From Lewinellaceae bacterium (GTDB taxonomy: Bacteria; Bacteroidota; Bacteroidia; Chitinophagales; Saprospiraceae): a stretch of 64,000 nt of DNA. Of the stretch, positions 25,700-34,980 are shown piece by piece; the first letter of the stretch is position 1; each line of letters starts with the position of its first letter. The translations under genes and the position numbers were made by a program. The DNA lies in assembly GCA_020636315.1 (NCBI GenBank), contig JACJYA010000005.1, forward strand, positions 248,001 to 312,000, given 5' to 3'. The notes beneath the pieces were generated by a model that was given only the letters and a program-made list of their open reading frames with translations, had not been told where the DNA came from and did not search any database.

Positions 25700-25936
25700 T
25701 CACAAATAAAAATAAGGGAAGAAATAGATATCCGCCACGTAGAAATCTTTTTGCAACTGTTCCTTTTCCTCTTCTGAAAGCGATTCCCATTCAGCTATGG
25801 CTGCTTCGTTGTAATCGGTTTCCACCCAATTCAGGAAAGACGCCTTTATAAAAGCAGCACCTTTCTGCAAGGCTGAAAATACCCACTTCACGGGCTGAAA
25901 CAAAACGCTTTCGGAAATGACGGATGGTGTATTCAT
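25700..25936 (-). CDS. Hypothetical small protein
   Basis: A 78-residue protein, acidic in its centre (ETDYNEAAIAEWESLSEEEKEQLQKD) and aromatic at the C-terminus (IYFFPYFYL). No family is recognised. The composition looks protein-like, it has an ATG with an A-rich upstream region, and it sits ahead of the MFS gene on the same strand, so it may be the first gene of that unit. The alternative is a chance ORF. Confidence 0.5.
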   Translation of the reverse strand: MNTPSVISESVLFQPVKWVFSALQKGAAFIKASFLNWVETDYNEAAIAEWESLSEEEKEQLQKDFYVADIYFFPYFYL

Positions 25937-26029
25937 GATCTTTGTTTATTTTAACGAACAATACAAAGTTGCCGGCTTTTGGTGGGCCCTGCATCCACTA
26001 TTGTTGCAAAAAGGTGGATAATTGTTCCA

Positions 26030-26061
26030 TTTGACATTCCATGGATTAATAGGTAGTTTTG
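26030..26061 (+). promoter_or_regulatory. Promoter of the metal-export genes
   Basis: TTTG at 26030-26033 is followed after 20 nt by TAGTTTTG at 26054-26061, matching the Bacteroidota consensus at both elements. The expected start site is only about 10 nt before the DUF6660 TTG start. Confidence 0.75.
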
Positions 26062-26077
26062 CAGAAATCCGAACGGT

Positions 26078-26416
26078 TTGAGATCAGCAACATCCACCAT
26101 TCTGGCCATTTATCTGCTGACACTGGCATTTCTGCCTTGTGCGGACAATGCGCAGGTGTGTGTTGCTGAGGCCTCCGGGCAACCGGTTGAAATAACCAAC
26201 CTGGCTGGCGGTATTCACCATCACTCCAGCGAGGAGAGTGACCATTGCTCTCCCCTTTGCATTTGTTCCTGCTGTGGCACCTTCGTAGTATTGGGGTTGA
26301 AGCCTGCTCCGCCCGTGCAACGGATTGCAGCCATCGAAGAGGAACCTCTGTTGCCCGTTAACCGCATAGCGGATTCTTACCTGTCTTCTGTTTTCCGTCC
26401 CCCGATTCCGGCCTGA
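26078..26416 (+). CDS. DUF6660 family protein (small Cys/His-rich exported protein)
   Basis: A 112-residue protein with signal-like N-terminus (STILAIYLLTLAFLPCADNAQ), then a His-rich patch (GGIHHHSSEESDH) and a Cys cluster (CSPLCICSCC) resembling a metal-binding site. This matches the DUF6660 proteins commonly found ahead of CzcA/CusA pumps in Bacteroidota. The only usable upstream start is TTG at 26078, immediately after a canonical promoter; no in-frame ATG is available. A periplasmic metal-binding role is inferred from composition and context. Confidence 0.8.
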   Translation: MRSATSTILAIYLLTLAFLPCADNAQVCVAEASGQPVEITNLAGGIHHHSSEESDHCSPLCICSCCGTFVVLGLKPAPPVQRIAAIEEEPLLPVNRIADSYLSSVFRPPIPA

Positions 26417-26569
26417 CCTTTCCTTTTTACTTTTCATGAGTGTTTTGTCTGGTTACAAGGTTTATCCGCGTACTGGCAGTACCGTAATTGATTCGAATTG
26501 CTGATTGCCCGTGGTTCAGAAAACCATTCGGTGAAGTGGAAAACACAAATTTAGATTGGGCTTGCCAAA

Positions 26570-26598
26570 TTAAGCGGCAATGGGAAATTGCCACTTAA
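26570..26598 (+). promoter_or_regulatory. Hairpin in the leader of the czcA-like gene
   Basis: TTAAGCGGCAAT (26570-26581) pairs with ATTGCCACTTAA (26587-26598) with one C-A mismatch and a GGGAA loop. It lies about 75 nt before the pump's ATG, in a 257-nt gap that holds no gene. It may be an attenuator or mRNA-processing hairpin. Confidence 0.45.
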
Positions 26599-26673
26599 TG
26601 TAACCTGGCGCCGTCCGATAACCTTTCCTGCCGCTCAACGCTCATTTCTTTTTCCAATTCTGAAATACACCCA

Positions 26674-29600
26674 ATGATCAATAGAATTATTGCTTTTTCC
26701 ATTGAGAACAAGCTCCTGATCGGCTTATTGACGCTCGTGCTAACCGGCGCGGGAATATGGAGCCTGACTAAAGTACCCATTGACGCCGTGCCGGACATTA
26801 CCAACAACCAGGTACAGGTTATTACCCAGGCGCCGAACCTGGGTACCGAAGATATCGAACAGTTTGTCACCTACCCGGTGGAGGTGGCCATGGCCAACCT
26901 GCCGGGAGTGGTGGAGATCCGTTCCATTTCCCGCTTTGGGCTGTCGGTCGTTACCATTGTTTTTGAAGACGGTATGGGGACTTATCTGCCCCGCCAGTTG
27001 GTGAACGAGAAGCTGGCCATGGCCAGGGAAGAGATACCGGAAGGTTTCGGCGAATCGTTTATGGGGCCCATTTCAACCGGCCTCGGGGAGATTTACCAGT
27101 ATATCCTTAAAGTCGATCCTGCTTATCAGGAGCAGTATTCGGCTATGGAGTTGCGCAGCATCCAGGACTGGATCGTTCGGCGGCAGATGGCCATGGTGCC
27201 AGGCGTGGTGGAAGTCAATGCTTTCGGAGGCAAACTCAAACAATACGAGGTTGCTGTTGACCCCGATGAACTCCGGGCTATAGGCCTGGCCATCACCGAT
27301 GTATTCGAGGCCCTGGAACAGAACAATCAGAACACCGGCGGCGCTTATATCGAAAAAGGCCGCCTGGCCAACTTCATCCGGGGAGAGGGCCTGGCCCGTT
27401 CTGTTTCCGACATTGAAAATATCGTAGTGAAAACGGTGGACGGCATCCCTATTCACATTGCAGACATTGCAAAGGTGCAGTTCGGAAGCGCCGTGAGGTA
27501 CGGCGCCTTTACCAGGGATGGGCAAGGAGAGGCCGTCGGCGGAATGATCCTGATGCTGAAGGGCGCCAATTCCAATGAGGTGATCGAAGCGGTAAAAAAA
27601 CGCATGGGCCAGATCCAGGAGTCTTTGCCGGATGGAGTAACGATCGAACCGTTCCTGGACCGCAGCACCCTCATTGCCGAAACCACGAATACCGTCTCCA
27701 CCAACCTGCTGGAGGGAGCTCTGATCGTCATCTTTGTCCTGGTATTCCTGCTCGGCAACTGGCGGGGCGGGCTCATTGTGGCCTCTACTATTCCCCTGTC
27801 TCTGCTATTCGCTTTTATCCTGATGAATGTATTCGGAGTATGGGCCAATTTGATGAGCCTGGGCGCCATTGATTTCGGAATCATCGTGGACGGGGCAGTT
27901 ATCATCGTGGAGGGGGCGGTATTTCTGATGGTACAACGTTTGCGCGAGGGCCAGGCCCCCAACGCCGGGAACCGGGATGAAATAGTATTTACGGCCTCCA
28001 GTAAAATGATGAATGCCGCCTTCTTCGGGCAACTGATCATCCTGATCGTTTTTCTGCCCATTCTCTTCCTGGAAGGAGTAGAAGGAAAGATGTTCCAGCC
28101 AATGGCTCTGGCCTTTATGTTTGCCATGCTGGGCGCCATGATCCTCTGCCTGACCTATGTCCCTATGGTTTCTGCCCTTTTTATCCGGATCCGGAAAGGG
28201 GGCGGTATGTCCTGGGGAGGCCGGATCGTGGCCTGGCTGGAGGGCCGGTACGATAAGGCTCTTGGAGGTGCGCTTAGAAGCTCCCCGGCCGTTATCGCTT
28301 CAGCATTGGCATTATTCGCTGTTTCAGTTTTTACATTCACCCGCATGGGTGGGGAATTTATCCCTCAACTTGATGAGGGAGACCTCGCTTTTCACGTCAT
28401 CCTGAAACCCGGCAGCGCCCTGTCGGAGAGTATTGAGGCATCGACCCGGATCGAGCGCATTCTGCTGAAAAACTTTCCGGAAGTAGAGCATGCCATGACC
28501 CGTTTCGGCGTGGCCGAAGTGCCGACTGACCCCATGCCAATGGATATCGGCGATTGTTTTGTAATGCTTAAGCCCCGGGAAGAATGGGTTTCGGCAAGTG
28601 GCAAAGAGGAACTCATCAAAAAGATGAAGGAAAAACTCAGTATCGTGCCGGGGGTGAATTATGAATTTACCCAGCCCATTGAGATGCGGTTTAATGAGTT
28701 GCTGACCGGTGTGCGGGAAGATATTGCGGTAAAAATTTACGGCGAAGACCTGCAGGTGTTGGCGGATAAAGCGGAGGAAATGGGCCGGATCATCGCTACC
28801 GTTGAGGGGGTAGGCGATATGAAGGTGGAGGCAACCACCGGCCTTCCTCAGATGACGGTAAACTATCGCCGGGACGAACTGGCTCAGTACGGCCTCAATG
28901 TGAAGGACATCAATCAGGTAGTCGAAACTGCCTTTGCCGGCGGCAAGGCCGGGGTGATCTTCGAAGGAGAAAAGCGCTTCGGCCTGGTCGTCCGACTGGA
29001 TTCCATTCACCGCACTAACATCGATGACCTTCGCAACTTGTACATAAATACCCAGAACGGCGCCCAGATCCCACTCCGCGAACTGGCTGACATCAGTTAT
29101 GAACCCGGCCCCATGCAGATTAGCCGGGACAACACCAACCGGAGGGTCTATGTGGGTGTAAATGTGCGGGGCCGCGACGTAAAAACGCTGGTGGAGGAGA
29201 TCAGGCGGAAGTTGAATGCCCAATTGGACTTGCCTTCCGGTTACTACATTCGTTACGGCGGCGCTTTTGAAAACCTGGAAAGGGCCACCAACCGCCTGCA
29301 AATTGTGGTGCCCGTTGCCCTGGCACTTATTTTTGTCCTGATTTTCTTCGCGCTGAGGTCATTAAGGCAAAGTGTCATGATCTTTATGGCTATTCCGCTG
29401 GCAGCCATTGGCGGCGTATTCTCGCTTTGGCTCCGGGATATGCCGTTCAGCATCTCCGCCGGCGTAGGTTTTATCGTTCTTTTTGGCGTTGCTGTTCTGA
29501 ACGGGCTGGTACTGATCAGCAGCTGGAATGAACTGAAGGCAGAAGGCAGGGCCGGCCTGGAAGAGCGGATCAGGCAGGGCGCGAGAAGAAGGATACGGCC

Positions 29601-31023
29601 GATCCTGCTTACTGCCCTGACCGATATCCTCGGATTTCTTCCTATGGCCTTGTCAGCTTCCGCGGGGGCGGAGGTGCAGCGGCCCCTGGCTACCGTGGTC
29701 ATTGGTGGGCTGATCACTTCTACACTGCTCACTCTATTTGTTTTGCCTATCCTTTATCGCTGGACAGAAACCCGCTCCCTGCCCCGGCCGGTAACCGGAG
29801 CCATCCCGGTTATTGTCCTTCTGGCCGGAGGGATGAGCTTCATGGCTCCGGCGCCCCTGTTTGCTCAGCAACCGGCAGCCGGGCTTTCCATATCCCTGGA
29901 GGATGCGGTGGAAATTGCGGTTGCCAATTACCCGAAATTAAAGTCCGCCCGCCTGGAAATTGACCGCCAGCAGGCGCTGAAAGAAACAGCCTGGGGCCTG
30001 GGCAACACTCAGGCCTTTACCGGCGGGGAAGAATTGGGAGGAGGAAATGGCGGGGTTTACACCATCATCGGCGTTCAGCAGCAGAATATCGATTTGTTCA
30101 GCATCGCCCCAAAACGAAGATTGCAGGAACAGAGGGTGGCATTGGCGGAAACAGCGATGAACCTGAGCGAGGCCGAGCTGAAAAGGCAGGTGCAGGAAAC
30201 TTATTTTGCATCCTATATCGCCAAAAATAACCTTTTGCTGTACAACCGGCTGGATTCCATTTACCGGGAGTTTCAACGGGCGGCACAAGTGAGGTACGAG
30301 GTGGAGGAAACCTCAAAACTGGCCTTTCTGGCAGCGTCTAACCAGGCCAGGCTTGCGGCTATGCAGAAGGAGCAGGCGGCGTTCGATTACGCTACCGCTG
30401 TGCAGAAGCTGAACCTGTGGCTGGCCGGCGATACCCTTTACACCGCCTCTGAAACTCCTGAGGGCAAATGGTTCGAGCCGTTGGATGCCGGTGAGCCAGA
30501 CGGGGAGCATCCTCTGCTGGCCGTGGCTGCCCAACGCATAAAGGTGGCAAAGGCGGAGCGCGATGTGGCCGAAGCAGCTCTGAAGCCCCGGTTCAGTGCA
30601 CAATATGGCCTTCAAAGCATCGCCGGTGAGCTTCCTTTCCATCAGTTTCAGTTGGGGGTAACCTTTCCCCTGTTTGCCAGGCCCGAGAAGGGCAGGATAC
30701 AGGCTGCCGAAATCCAGCAGCAGATCGCGGAACAGGACTTCCGGCAAAACCGGCTGCAGCTTGAGGCAGAGTACCGGGCGCTTCGGCAGCAGTATAGAAA
30801 ATGGTATGCCTCCTGGCGCTTTTACCAGGAGGAGGCCCTTCCGCTGGCACGTGAACAGATGGAAGGGGCATTACTCGCTTTCCGGGAAGGCGCCATCGAC
30901 TACGTATACCTTTTTCAGAACCTCCAGGCGGCCGCACAAGTGGAAGTGAACGCCCAGGACGCCCTGGGGCGCTACCTGCAATCCAGGTGCCGCCTGGAAT
31001 ATTTTCTAAGATCCGGGCAATAG
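26674..31023 (+). CDS. CzcA/CusA-type heavy-metal RND pump fused to a TolC-like outer-membrane factor
   Basis: A 1449-residue fusion. Residues 1 to about 1040 form a heavy-metal-efflux RND pump: N-terminal membrane helix, periplasmic porter domains, and the membrane proton-relay motif IDFGIIVDGAVIIVEG near residue 400. After the last pump helix comes a short basic stretch, then AIPVIVLLAGGMSFMAPAPLFAQ, which looks like a signal peptide with an AxA-type cleavage site near residue 1060. Residues from about 1068 on are an outer-membrane-factor (TolC/CzcC) domain (ISLEDAVEIAVANYPKLK, long coiled helices, QLGVTFPLFARPEKGR). The pump would export divalent or monovalent metal cations with the CzcB adaptor encoded 74 nt downstream. 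The specific metal is unknown. Confidence 0.93.
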   Translation: MINRIIAFSIENKLLIGLLTLVLTGAGIWSLTKVPIDAVPDITNNQVQVITQAPNLGTEDIEQFVTYPVEVAMANLPGVVEIRSISRFGLSVVTIVFEDGMGTYLPRQLVNEKLAMAREEIPEGFGESFMGPISTGLGEIYQYILKVDPAYQEQYSAMELRSIQDWIVRRQMAMVPGVVEVNAFGGKLKQYEVAVDPDELRAIGLAITDVFEALEQNNQNTGGAYIEKGRLANFIRGEGLARSVSDIENIVVKTVDGIPIHIADIAKVQFGSAVRYGAFTRDGQGEAVGGMILMLKGANSNEVIEAVKKRMGQIQESLPDGVTIEPFLDRSTLIAETTNTVSTNLLEGALIVIFVLVFLLGNWRGGLIVASTIPLSLLFAFILMNVFGVWANLMSLGAIDFGIIVDGAVIIVEGAVFLMVQRLREGQAPNAGNRDEIVFTASSKMMNAAFFGQLIILIVFLPILFLEGVEGKMFQPMALAFMFAMLGAMILCLTYVPMVSALFIRIRKGGGMSWGGRIVAWLEGRYDKALGGALRSSPAVIASALALFAVSVFTFTRMGGEFIPQLDEGDLAFHVILKPGSALSESIEASTRIERILLKNFPEVEHAMTRFGVAEVPTDPMPMDIGDCFVMLKPREEWVSASGKEELIKKMKEKLSIVPGVNYEFTQPIEMRFNELLTGVREDIAVKIYGEDLQVLADKAEEMGRIIATVEGVGDMKVEATTGLPQMTVNYRRDELAQYGLNVKDINQVVETAFAGGKAGVIFEGEKRFGLVVRLDSIHRTNIDDLRNLYINTQNGAQIPLRELADISYEPGPMQISRDNTNRRVYVGVNVRGRDVKTLVEEIRRKLNAQLDLPSGYYIRYGGAFENLERATNRLQIVVPVALALIFVLIFFALRSLRQSVMIFMAIPLAAIGGVFSLWLRDMPFSISAGVGFIVLFGVAVLNGLVLISSWNELKAEGRAGLEERIRQGARRRIRPILLTALTDILGFLPMALSASAGAEVQRPLATVVIGGLITSTLLTLFVLPILYRWTETRSLPRPVTGAIPVIVLLAGGMSFMAPAPLFAQQPAAGLSISLEDAVEIAVANYPKLKSARLEIDRQQALKETAWGLGNTQAFTGGEELGGGNGGVYTIIGVQQQNIDLFSIAPKRRLQEQRVALAETAMNLSEAELKRQVQETYFASYIAKNNLLLYNRLDSIYREFQRAAQVRYEVEETSKLAFLAASNQARLAAMQKEQAAFDYATAVQKLNLWLAGDTLYTASETPEGKWFEPLDAGEPDGEHPLLAVAAQRIKVAKAERDVAEAALKPRFSAQYGLQSIAGELPFHQFQLGVTFPLFARPEKGRIQAAEIQQQIAEQDFRQNRLQLEAEYRALRQQYRKWYASWRFYQEEALPLAREQMEGALLAFREGAIDYVYLFQNLQAAAQVEVNAQDALGRYLQSRCRLEYFLRSGQ

Positions 31024-31097
31024 CTGGAATTGGACGGAGCACCGGAAAAATTGATTCGTCCACCGCTTTTCAGTTTGCCTGATAAAAAAAATAAAAA

Positions 31098-32273
31098 ATG
31101 AAACGCGTAATTAATATGATCAGCCTGTTGGCTGCCCTCTTGTTTGTAACAGCCTGCGCAGGCGGGAATAGCCCGATGGAAGAAGAAAACGAACACCATC
31201 ACCACGATGAAGAAGAAGATGCGGCCCATCTTTCTCCTGAACAGTTTGCTGCTTTGCAAATGACAGCCGGAGAACTTCCACGCCGAAAAATTTCCTCCGT
31301 TGTAGTCGCCAACGGACAGCTGGAAGTGCCGCCTCAGAATGAAGCCATCGTCACTGCCGTCATGGGGGGCAATGTGGCTTCCATTAGAGTGATTGAGGGG
31401 GATGACGTGAAAAAAGGACAGGTGCTGGCCTATCTTTCTCACCCTGGTATTACGCGCATTCAAAGCGAATACCTGGAGGCATACAACAACCTTCAGTTTC
31501 TGGAGCAGGAGTATCAGCGCCGGCAAACCCTCTTTGAGAAGGAGGTGGGCTCTGGCAGGGAATTCCAGCAAACACAGGCCGAATACCGCGCCGGCCAGGC
31601 GAAGGTTAAGAGCTATGAACTGCAGCTTCGGCAACTCGGGCTCGGCCCGGCCCCCATCCGGGAAGGACAGTTTTACACCCGGATGCCTGTCGTCAGCCCG
31701 ATCAGCGGCACGATTACGCTGGTGGAGGTAAAGACCGGCCAGTATGTCCAGCCCGACAAAGGCCTGTTTGAGGTGGTGAACATCGGGCATATCCATGCCG
31801 ACTTGATGGTTTTTGAAAAGGATATTTACAAGGTGGAGAAAGGACAGCAGGTGCGGTTTACGGTTGAAACCCTTCCCGGAAAGGAGTTATACGCCAGGAT
31901 CTATTCAGTCGGAAAAAAATTCGAAAGGGGCCCGAAGGCAGTCCATGTGCACGCCGAAATCGAGAACAAAACCGGCAAGCTGATTCCAGGCATGTATATC
32001 AAAGGAGAAATACTGACGGATAGCACGGAAACCTTCGCCCTGCCGGAAGACGCCATTACGAGAGACGGAAGCCAGTACGTGGCCTTCCTGGCGGAGGAGG
32101 AAGAAGCAGGGTGGATGTTCAGGCCGGTTGAGGTAATCCCCGGCAGGCCCAATGCCGGTTGGGTAGGGGTCGATTTCCTTCGGAAAGTTCCGGCAAATGC
32201 CCGGTTCGCTCTGAATAATGCCTATTATCTCATCGCAGAGATGAAAAAAGGGGAGGCGGAACATTCGCATTAA
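31098..32273 (+). CDS. RND efflux periplasmic adaptor lipoprotein (CzcB-like)
   Basis: A 391-residue membrane-fusion protein. Lipobox VTAC (Cys20) is followed by an acidic/His patch (EENEHHHHDEEED) that could bind metal. Then come the barrel-sandwich half (AIVTAVMGGNVASIRVIEGDDVKKGQVLAYLS), an alpha-hairpin (YNNLQFLEQEYQRRQTLFEKEV), the second lipoyl half (VSPISGTITLVEVKTGQYVQP) and beta-barrel/membrane-proximal domains; it ends with a His tail (EAEHSH). It links the RND pump to its outer-membrane channel. A short hairpin, AGCTGT/ACAGCT (32276-32291), follows. Confidence 0.94.
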   Translation: MKRVINMISLLAALLFVTACAGGNSPMEEENEHHHHDEEEDAAHLSPEQFAALQMTAGELPRRKISSVVVANGQLEVPPQNEAIVTAVMGGNVASIRVIEGDDVKKGQVLAYLSHPGITRIQSEYLEAYNNLQFLEQEYQRRQTLFEKEVGSGREFQQTQAEYRAGQAKVKSYELQLRQLGLGPAPIREGQFYTRMPVVSPISGTITLVEVKTGQYVQPDKGLFEVVNIGHIHADLMVFEKDIYKVEKGQQVRFTVETLPGKELYARIYSVGKKFERGPKAVHVHAEIENKTGKLIPGMYIKGEILTDSTETFALPEDAITRDGSQYVAFLAEEEEAGWMFRPVEVIPGRPNAGWVGVDFLRKVPANARFALNNAYYLIAEMKKGEAEHSH

Positions 32274-32416
32274 GAAGCTGTTTGGACAGCTGAGGAGGGA
32301 TCTGTTTTTGATTGAAAAAATAAAGAACTTTGAACAGAATTGTAAGGAAGTAATGAAGAGCATTAAGTGTACCTAAAAAGCCTGTATATTATTATTTTCA
32401 TCAGCAACGACCATTC

Positions 32417-33040
32417 ATGCAACTCGAACTCAAATACCTCTCCCTCCGCCTGGGCGGCAAGCCCATCTTTCAGGACTTTAGCCTGCAGGTAGCGGAGGGC
32501 GAAAAGATCCTTGTCAAAGGCCCTTCGGGCAGCGGGAAATCGACCCTGTTGCGACTCATCCTGGGTTTCGTGCAGCCGGACAAAGGCGAGGTGCGCATTG
32601 ACGGAGAACTGCTCAGCAGTGGGAATGTCTGGCCATTGCGCCAGCGCATGGCCTTCGTGCCCCAGGAACTGAACATCGGTTCCGGAAAGGTGAAAGATTT
32701 CATTCGCGACATCTACAGCTATCGTGCTAACCGCCACCTGGAATACAGCGAAGAGCAGGTGCTCGCCAAATTCGAACAATTCGGCCTGGAGGCCGACAAG
32801 CTGCGGCAGGACATTAGCAAGCTGTCGGGCGGCGAGAAGCAGCGGGTGGCCCTTATCACCGCCCTGCTGCTGGACCGCGAGCTCTACCTGCTGGATGAGG
32901 CCACCTCTGCTATTGATGAAGCCCTGCGCGATAAGGCCATCGGCCACCTGGCGGCCCTGGAGGGCAAAGCCATAATCGCCGTCTCCCACGATCGCGGCTG
33001 GAGCGAGTACGATTTCCGGAAAATTGAATTGGGAGGGTAA
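32417..33040 (+). CDS. fetA: ABC transporter ATP-binding protein, FetA-like
   Basis: A 207-residue ATPase. Walker A GPSGSGKST (35-43), Q-loop VPQEL, signature LSGGEKQRVALI, Walker B ELYLLDEATSAID and H-loop AVSHD are all intact. It is followed after 40 nt by the matching permease of the FetB/UPF0014 family; the E. coli FetAB pair exports iron under oxidative stress. The symbol is by family and neighbour, not by proven function. Confidence 0.88.
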   Translation: MQLELKYLSLRLGGKPIFQDFSLQVAEGEKILVKGPSGSGKSTLLRLILGFVQPDKGEVRIDGELLSSGNVWPLRQRMAFVPQELNIGSGKVKDFIRDIYSYRANRHLEYSEEQVLAKFEQFGLEADKLRQDISKLSGGEKQRVALITALLLDRELYLLDEATSAIDEALRDKAIGHLAALEGKAIIAVSHDRGWSEYDFRKIELGG

Positions 33041-33080
33041 ATTTTTATTATCCGGCATTCCCGCCACAAACATAAAAACA

Positions 33081-33875
33081 ATGAATACCGCTGTAAACAT
33101 CCCCCTCTCGGCTATGGCTCTCTGCTACCTGCTTTTGCTGATCCCATTAGGCATCGCCTGGTATTTCCGCATCGGTATCGTGCAGCGCCTGCTGGTGGCC
33201 GTCCTGCGTATGACCGGGCAACTGGCGGCGGTGGGTGTTGCGCTGATCTATGTTTTCCGCTGGGATAATACCTGGATCAATATCGGCTGGGTGGTGGCTG
33301 CCGTCGGTTTCGCCACCTTCTCAGCGGTCAACAACTCTGAACTGAACTACCGGAAATTTCTCGCGCCGGTCTTCATCGCGCTGTTCTTATCGTCGGGCTC
33401 CATCCTTCTGTTTTTCAACGGTATTCTCCTGAGCCTCGGCAACATCTTTACCGCACAGTACCTCATCATCATCAGCGGCATGTTGCTTGGAAACGCGCTC
33501 AAGGGGATTATTATCGGCATTGCGGATTTCTATAAGGCCATCCGCAACAGCCGTGGCCGCTACCTGTATCACCTCGCGGCGGGCGCCGGGCAAATGGAAG
33601 CGCTGGCGCCCTTCTTTCGCGATGGGCTGAAGGCCTCTCTGAATCCCTCCATCGCGAGTATGGCCACCATGGGAGTCGTCTTTCTTCCTGGTATGATGAC
33701 GGGGCAGATCATTAGTGGCTCTTCTCCGGATACAGCGATCCGGTATCAGATTGCGATCATGGTAACGATTTTCGTTTGCATCACATTGAGTGTGACATTG
33801 ACAATATTATTTAGTGTGCGCCAGAGTTTCGACAAATTCGGAAATTTGCGGGAAGAGGTTTTCAGGGAAGGCTGA
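33081..33875 (+). CDS. fetB: ABC transporter permease, FetB/UPF0014 family
   Basis: 264 residues from the ATG at 33081 (an in-frame ATG at 33024 overlaps fetA and adds a non-hydrophobic leader, so it is less likely). About seven membrane helices. The FetB core is recognisable: RMTGQLAAVGVALIYVF, SELNYRKFLAPVF-type cytoplasmic loop, ISGMLLGNALKG and ASMATMGVVFLPGMMTGQIISG. It forms the membrane part of a metal (probably iron) exporter with FetA. Confidence 0.9.
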   Translation: MNTAVNIPLSAMALCYLLLLIPLGIAWYFRIGIVQRLLVAVLRMTGQLAAVGVALIYVFRWDNTWINIGWVVAAVGFATFSAVNNSELNYRKFLAPVFIALFLSSGSILLFFNGILLSLGNIFTAQYLIIISGMLLGNALKGIIIGIADFYKAIRNSRGRYLYHLAAGAGQMEALAPFFRDGLKASLNPSIASMATMGVVFLPGMMTGQIISGSSPDTAIRYQIAIMVTIFVCITLSVTLTILFSVRQSFDKFGNLREEVFREG

Positions 33876-34038
33876 ATGCTGTCTTTTGTTTCATTTATAT
33901 CATCCTTTTATATTATGACGAGTCCTTTTTCATGGAAATGAATTCTGTTGCAATCAATAATCGCAATTGTTTTGCACTCCTGCGGCCCTTGCCCCGGGAG
34001 ATGAACATTTCAGCATCTGATGTAAAATACTGAACAAC

Positions 34039-34920
34039 ATGCCACACGGCCACAACCATCACAACCATTCGGGGCGAAATCTCACTATCGCCTTTTTCCT
34101 CAACCTGGCCTTCACTGTGCTGGAGATCATCGGAGGCCTGCTGACCAACAGCGTAGCCATCCTTTCCGACGCCCTGCACGACCTGGGCGACAGCTTCTCT
34201 CTGGGATTGTCGTGGTACCTGGATCGCAAGTCAAAACAAAAAAGTTCCGAACAGTACAGTTTCGGCTATCAACGGTTCTCCCTGCTTGGCGCCCTGGTCA
34301 ACAGCCTGGTGCTCATCGGAGGTTCGGTATTCATTATCTACGAGGCGGTGGGCCGGATTCTGGAGCCCCAGCATTCCAATGCTCAGGGCATGGTCCTGTT
34401 CGCTATTATCGGCGTAACGGTCAACGGCTACGCAGCCTGGAAGCTGAGTTCCGGCAAAACGATGAATGAGCGGGTCGTCTCCTGGCACCTGCTGGAGGAT
34501 GTGCTTGGCTGGGCGGCCGTATTGATTGTAGCCATCGTCCTCCTTTTCCGGGATATCCATTATCTGGACCCCGCTCTTTCGCTGGCCATCACCATATATA
34601 TATTGTATAATGTGATCCGGCGCCTCCGGGACACCCTGCATCTTTTCCTGCAGGGGGTGCCGGAGGGGGTCACATTGAGAGATATCGAGAAGCGGCTATT
34701 GTCCGTCCCCCATGTTGATTCCCTGCATCATACCCACCTCTGGTCGCTGGAGGGGGAGAACCACGTTTTTACTTCCCATGTGGTATTGAAAGATATCCAA
34801 ACCTTCAGCCAGATCATGGAGGCCAAGCGGGAGATGAAAGACATTCTAAGGAAGTACCCTTTTTCCCATTATACCATCGAAACGGAGCTTGACGAGGAAA
34901 GCTGTGAGCTGTCGGATTGA
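34039..34920 (+). CDS. Cation diffusion facilitator family transporter (CzcD/ZitB-like)
   Basis: A 293-residue CDF exporter. The N-terminus is His-rich (MPHGHNHHNHSG). Metal-site motifs are SDALHDLGD in TM2 and HLLEDVLGW in TM5 (HxxxD), the signature of Zn/Cd/Co/Fe CDFs. A C-terminal cytoplasmic domain (about 210-290) contains SLHHTHLWSLEGENHVFTSHVVL, the usual regulatory ferredoxin-like fold. It probably removes Zn2+ or similar from the cytoplasm by proton exchange, complementing the RND pump and FetAB. Confidence 0.93.
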   Translation: MPHGHNHHNHSGRNLTIAFFLNLAFTVLEIIGGLLTNSVAILSDALHDLGDSFSLGLSWYLDRKSKQKSSEQYSFGYQRFSLLGALVNSLVLIGGSVFIIYEAVGRILEPQHSNAQGMVLFAIIGVTVNGYAAWKLSSGKTMNERVVSWHLLEDVLGWAAVLIVAIVLLFRDIHYLDPALSLAITIYILYNVIRRLRDTLHLFLQGVPEGVTLRDIEKRLLSVPHVDSLHHTHLWSLEGENHVFTSHVVLKDIQTFSQIMEAKREMKDILRKYPFSHYTIETELDEESCELSD

Positions 34921-34980
34921 AATTTGAACCTGCTTTCCTTATTTTTGCCGTTGCAGTCAAATAAGATTGTTAATCGGAAA

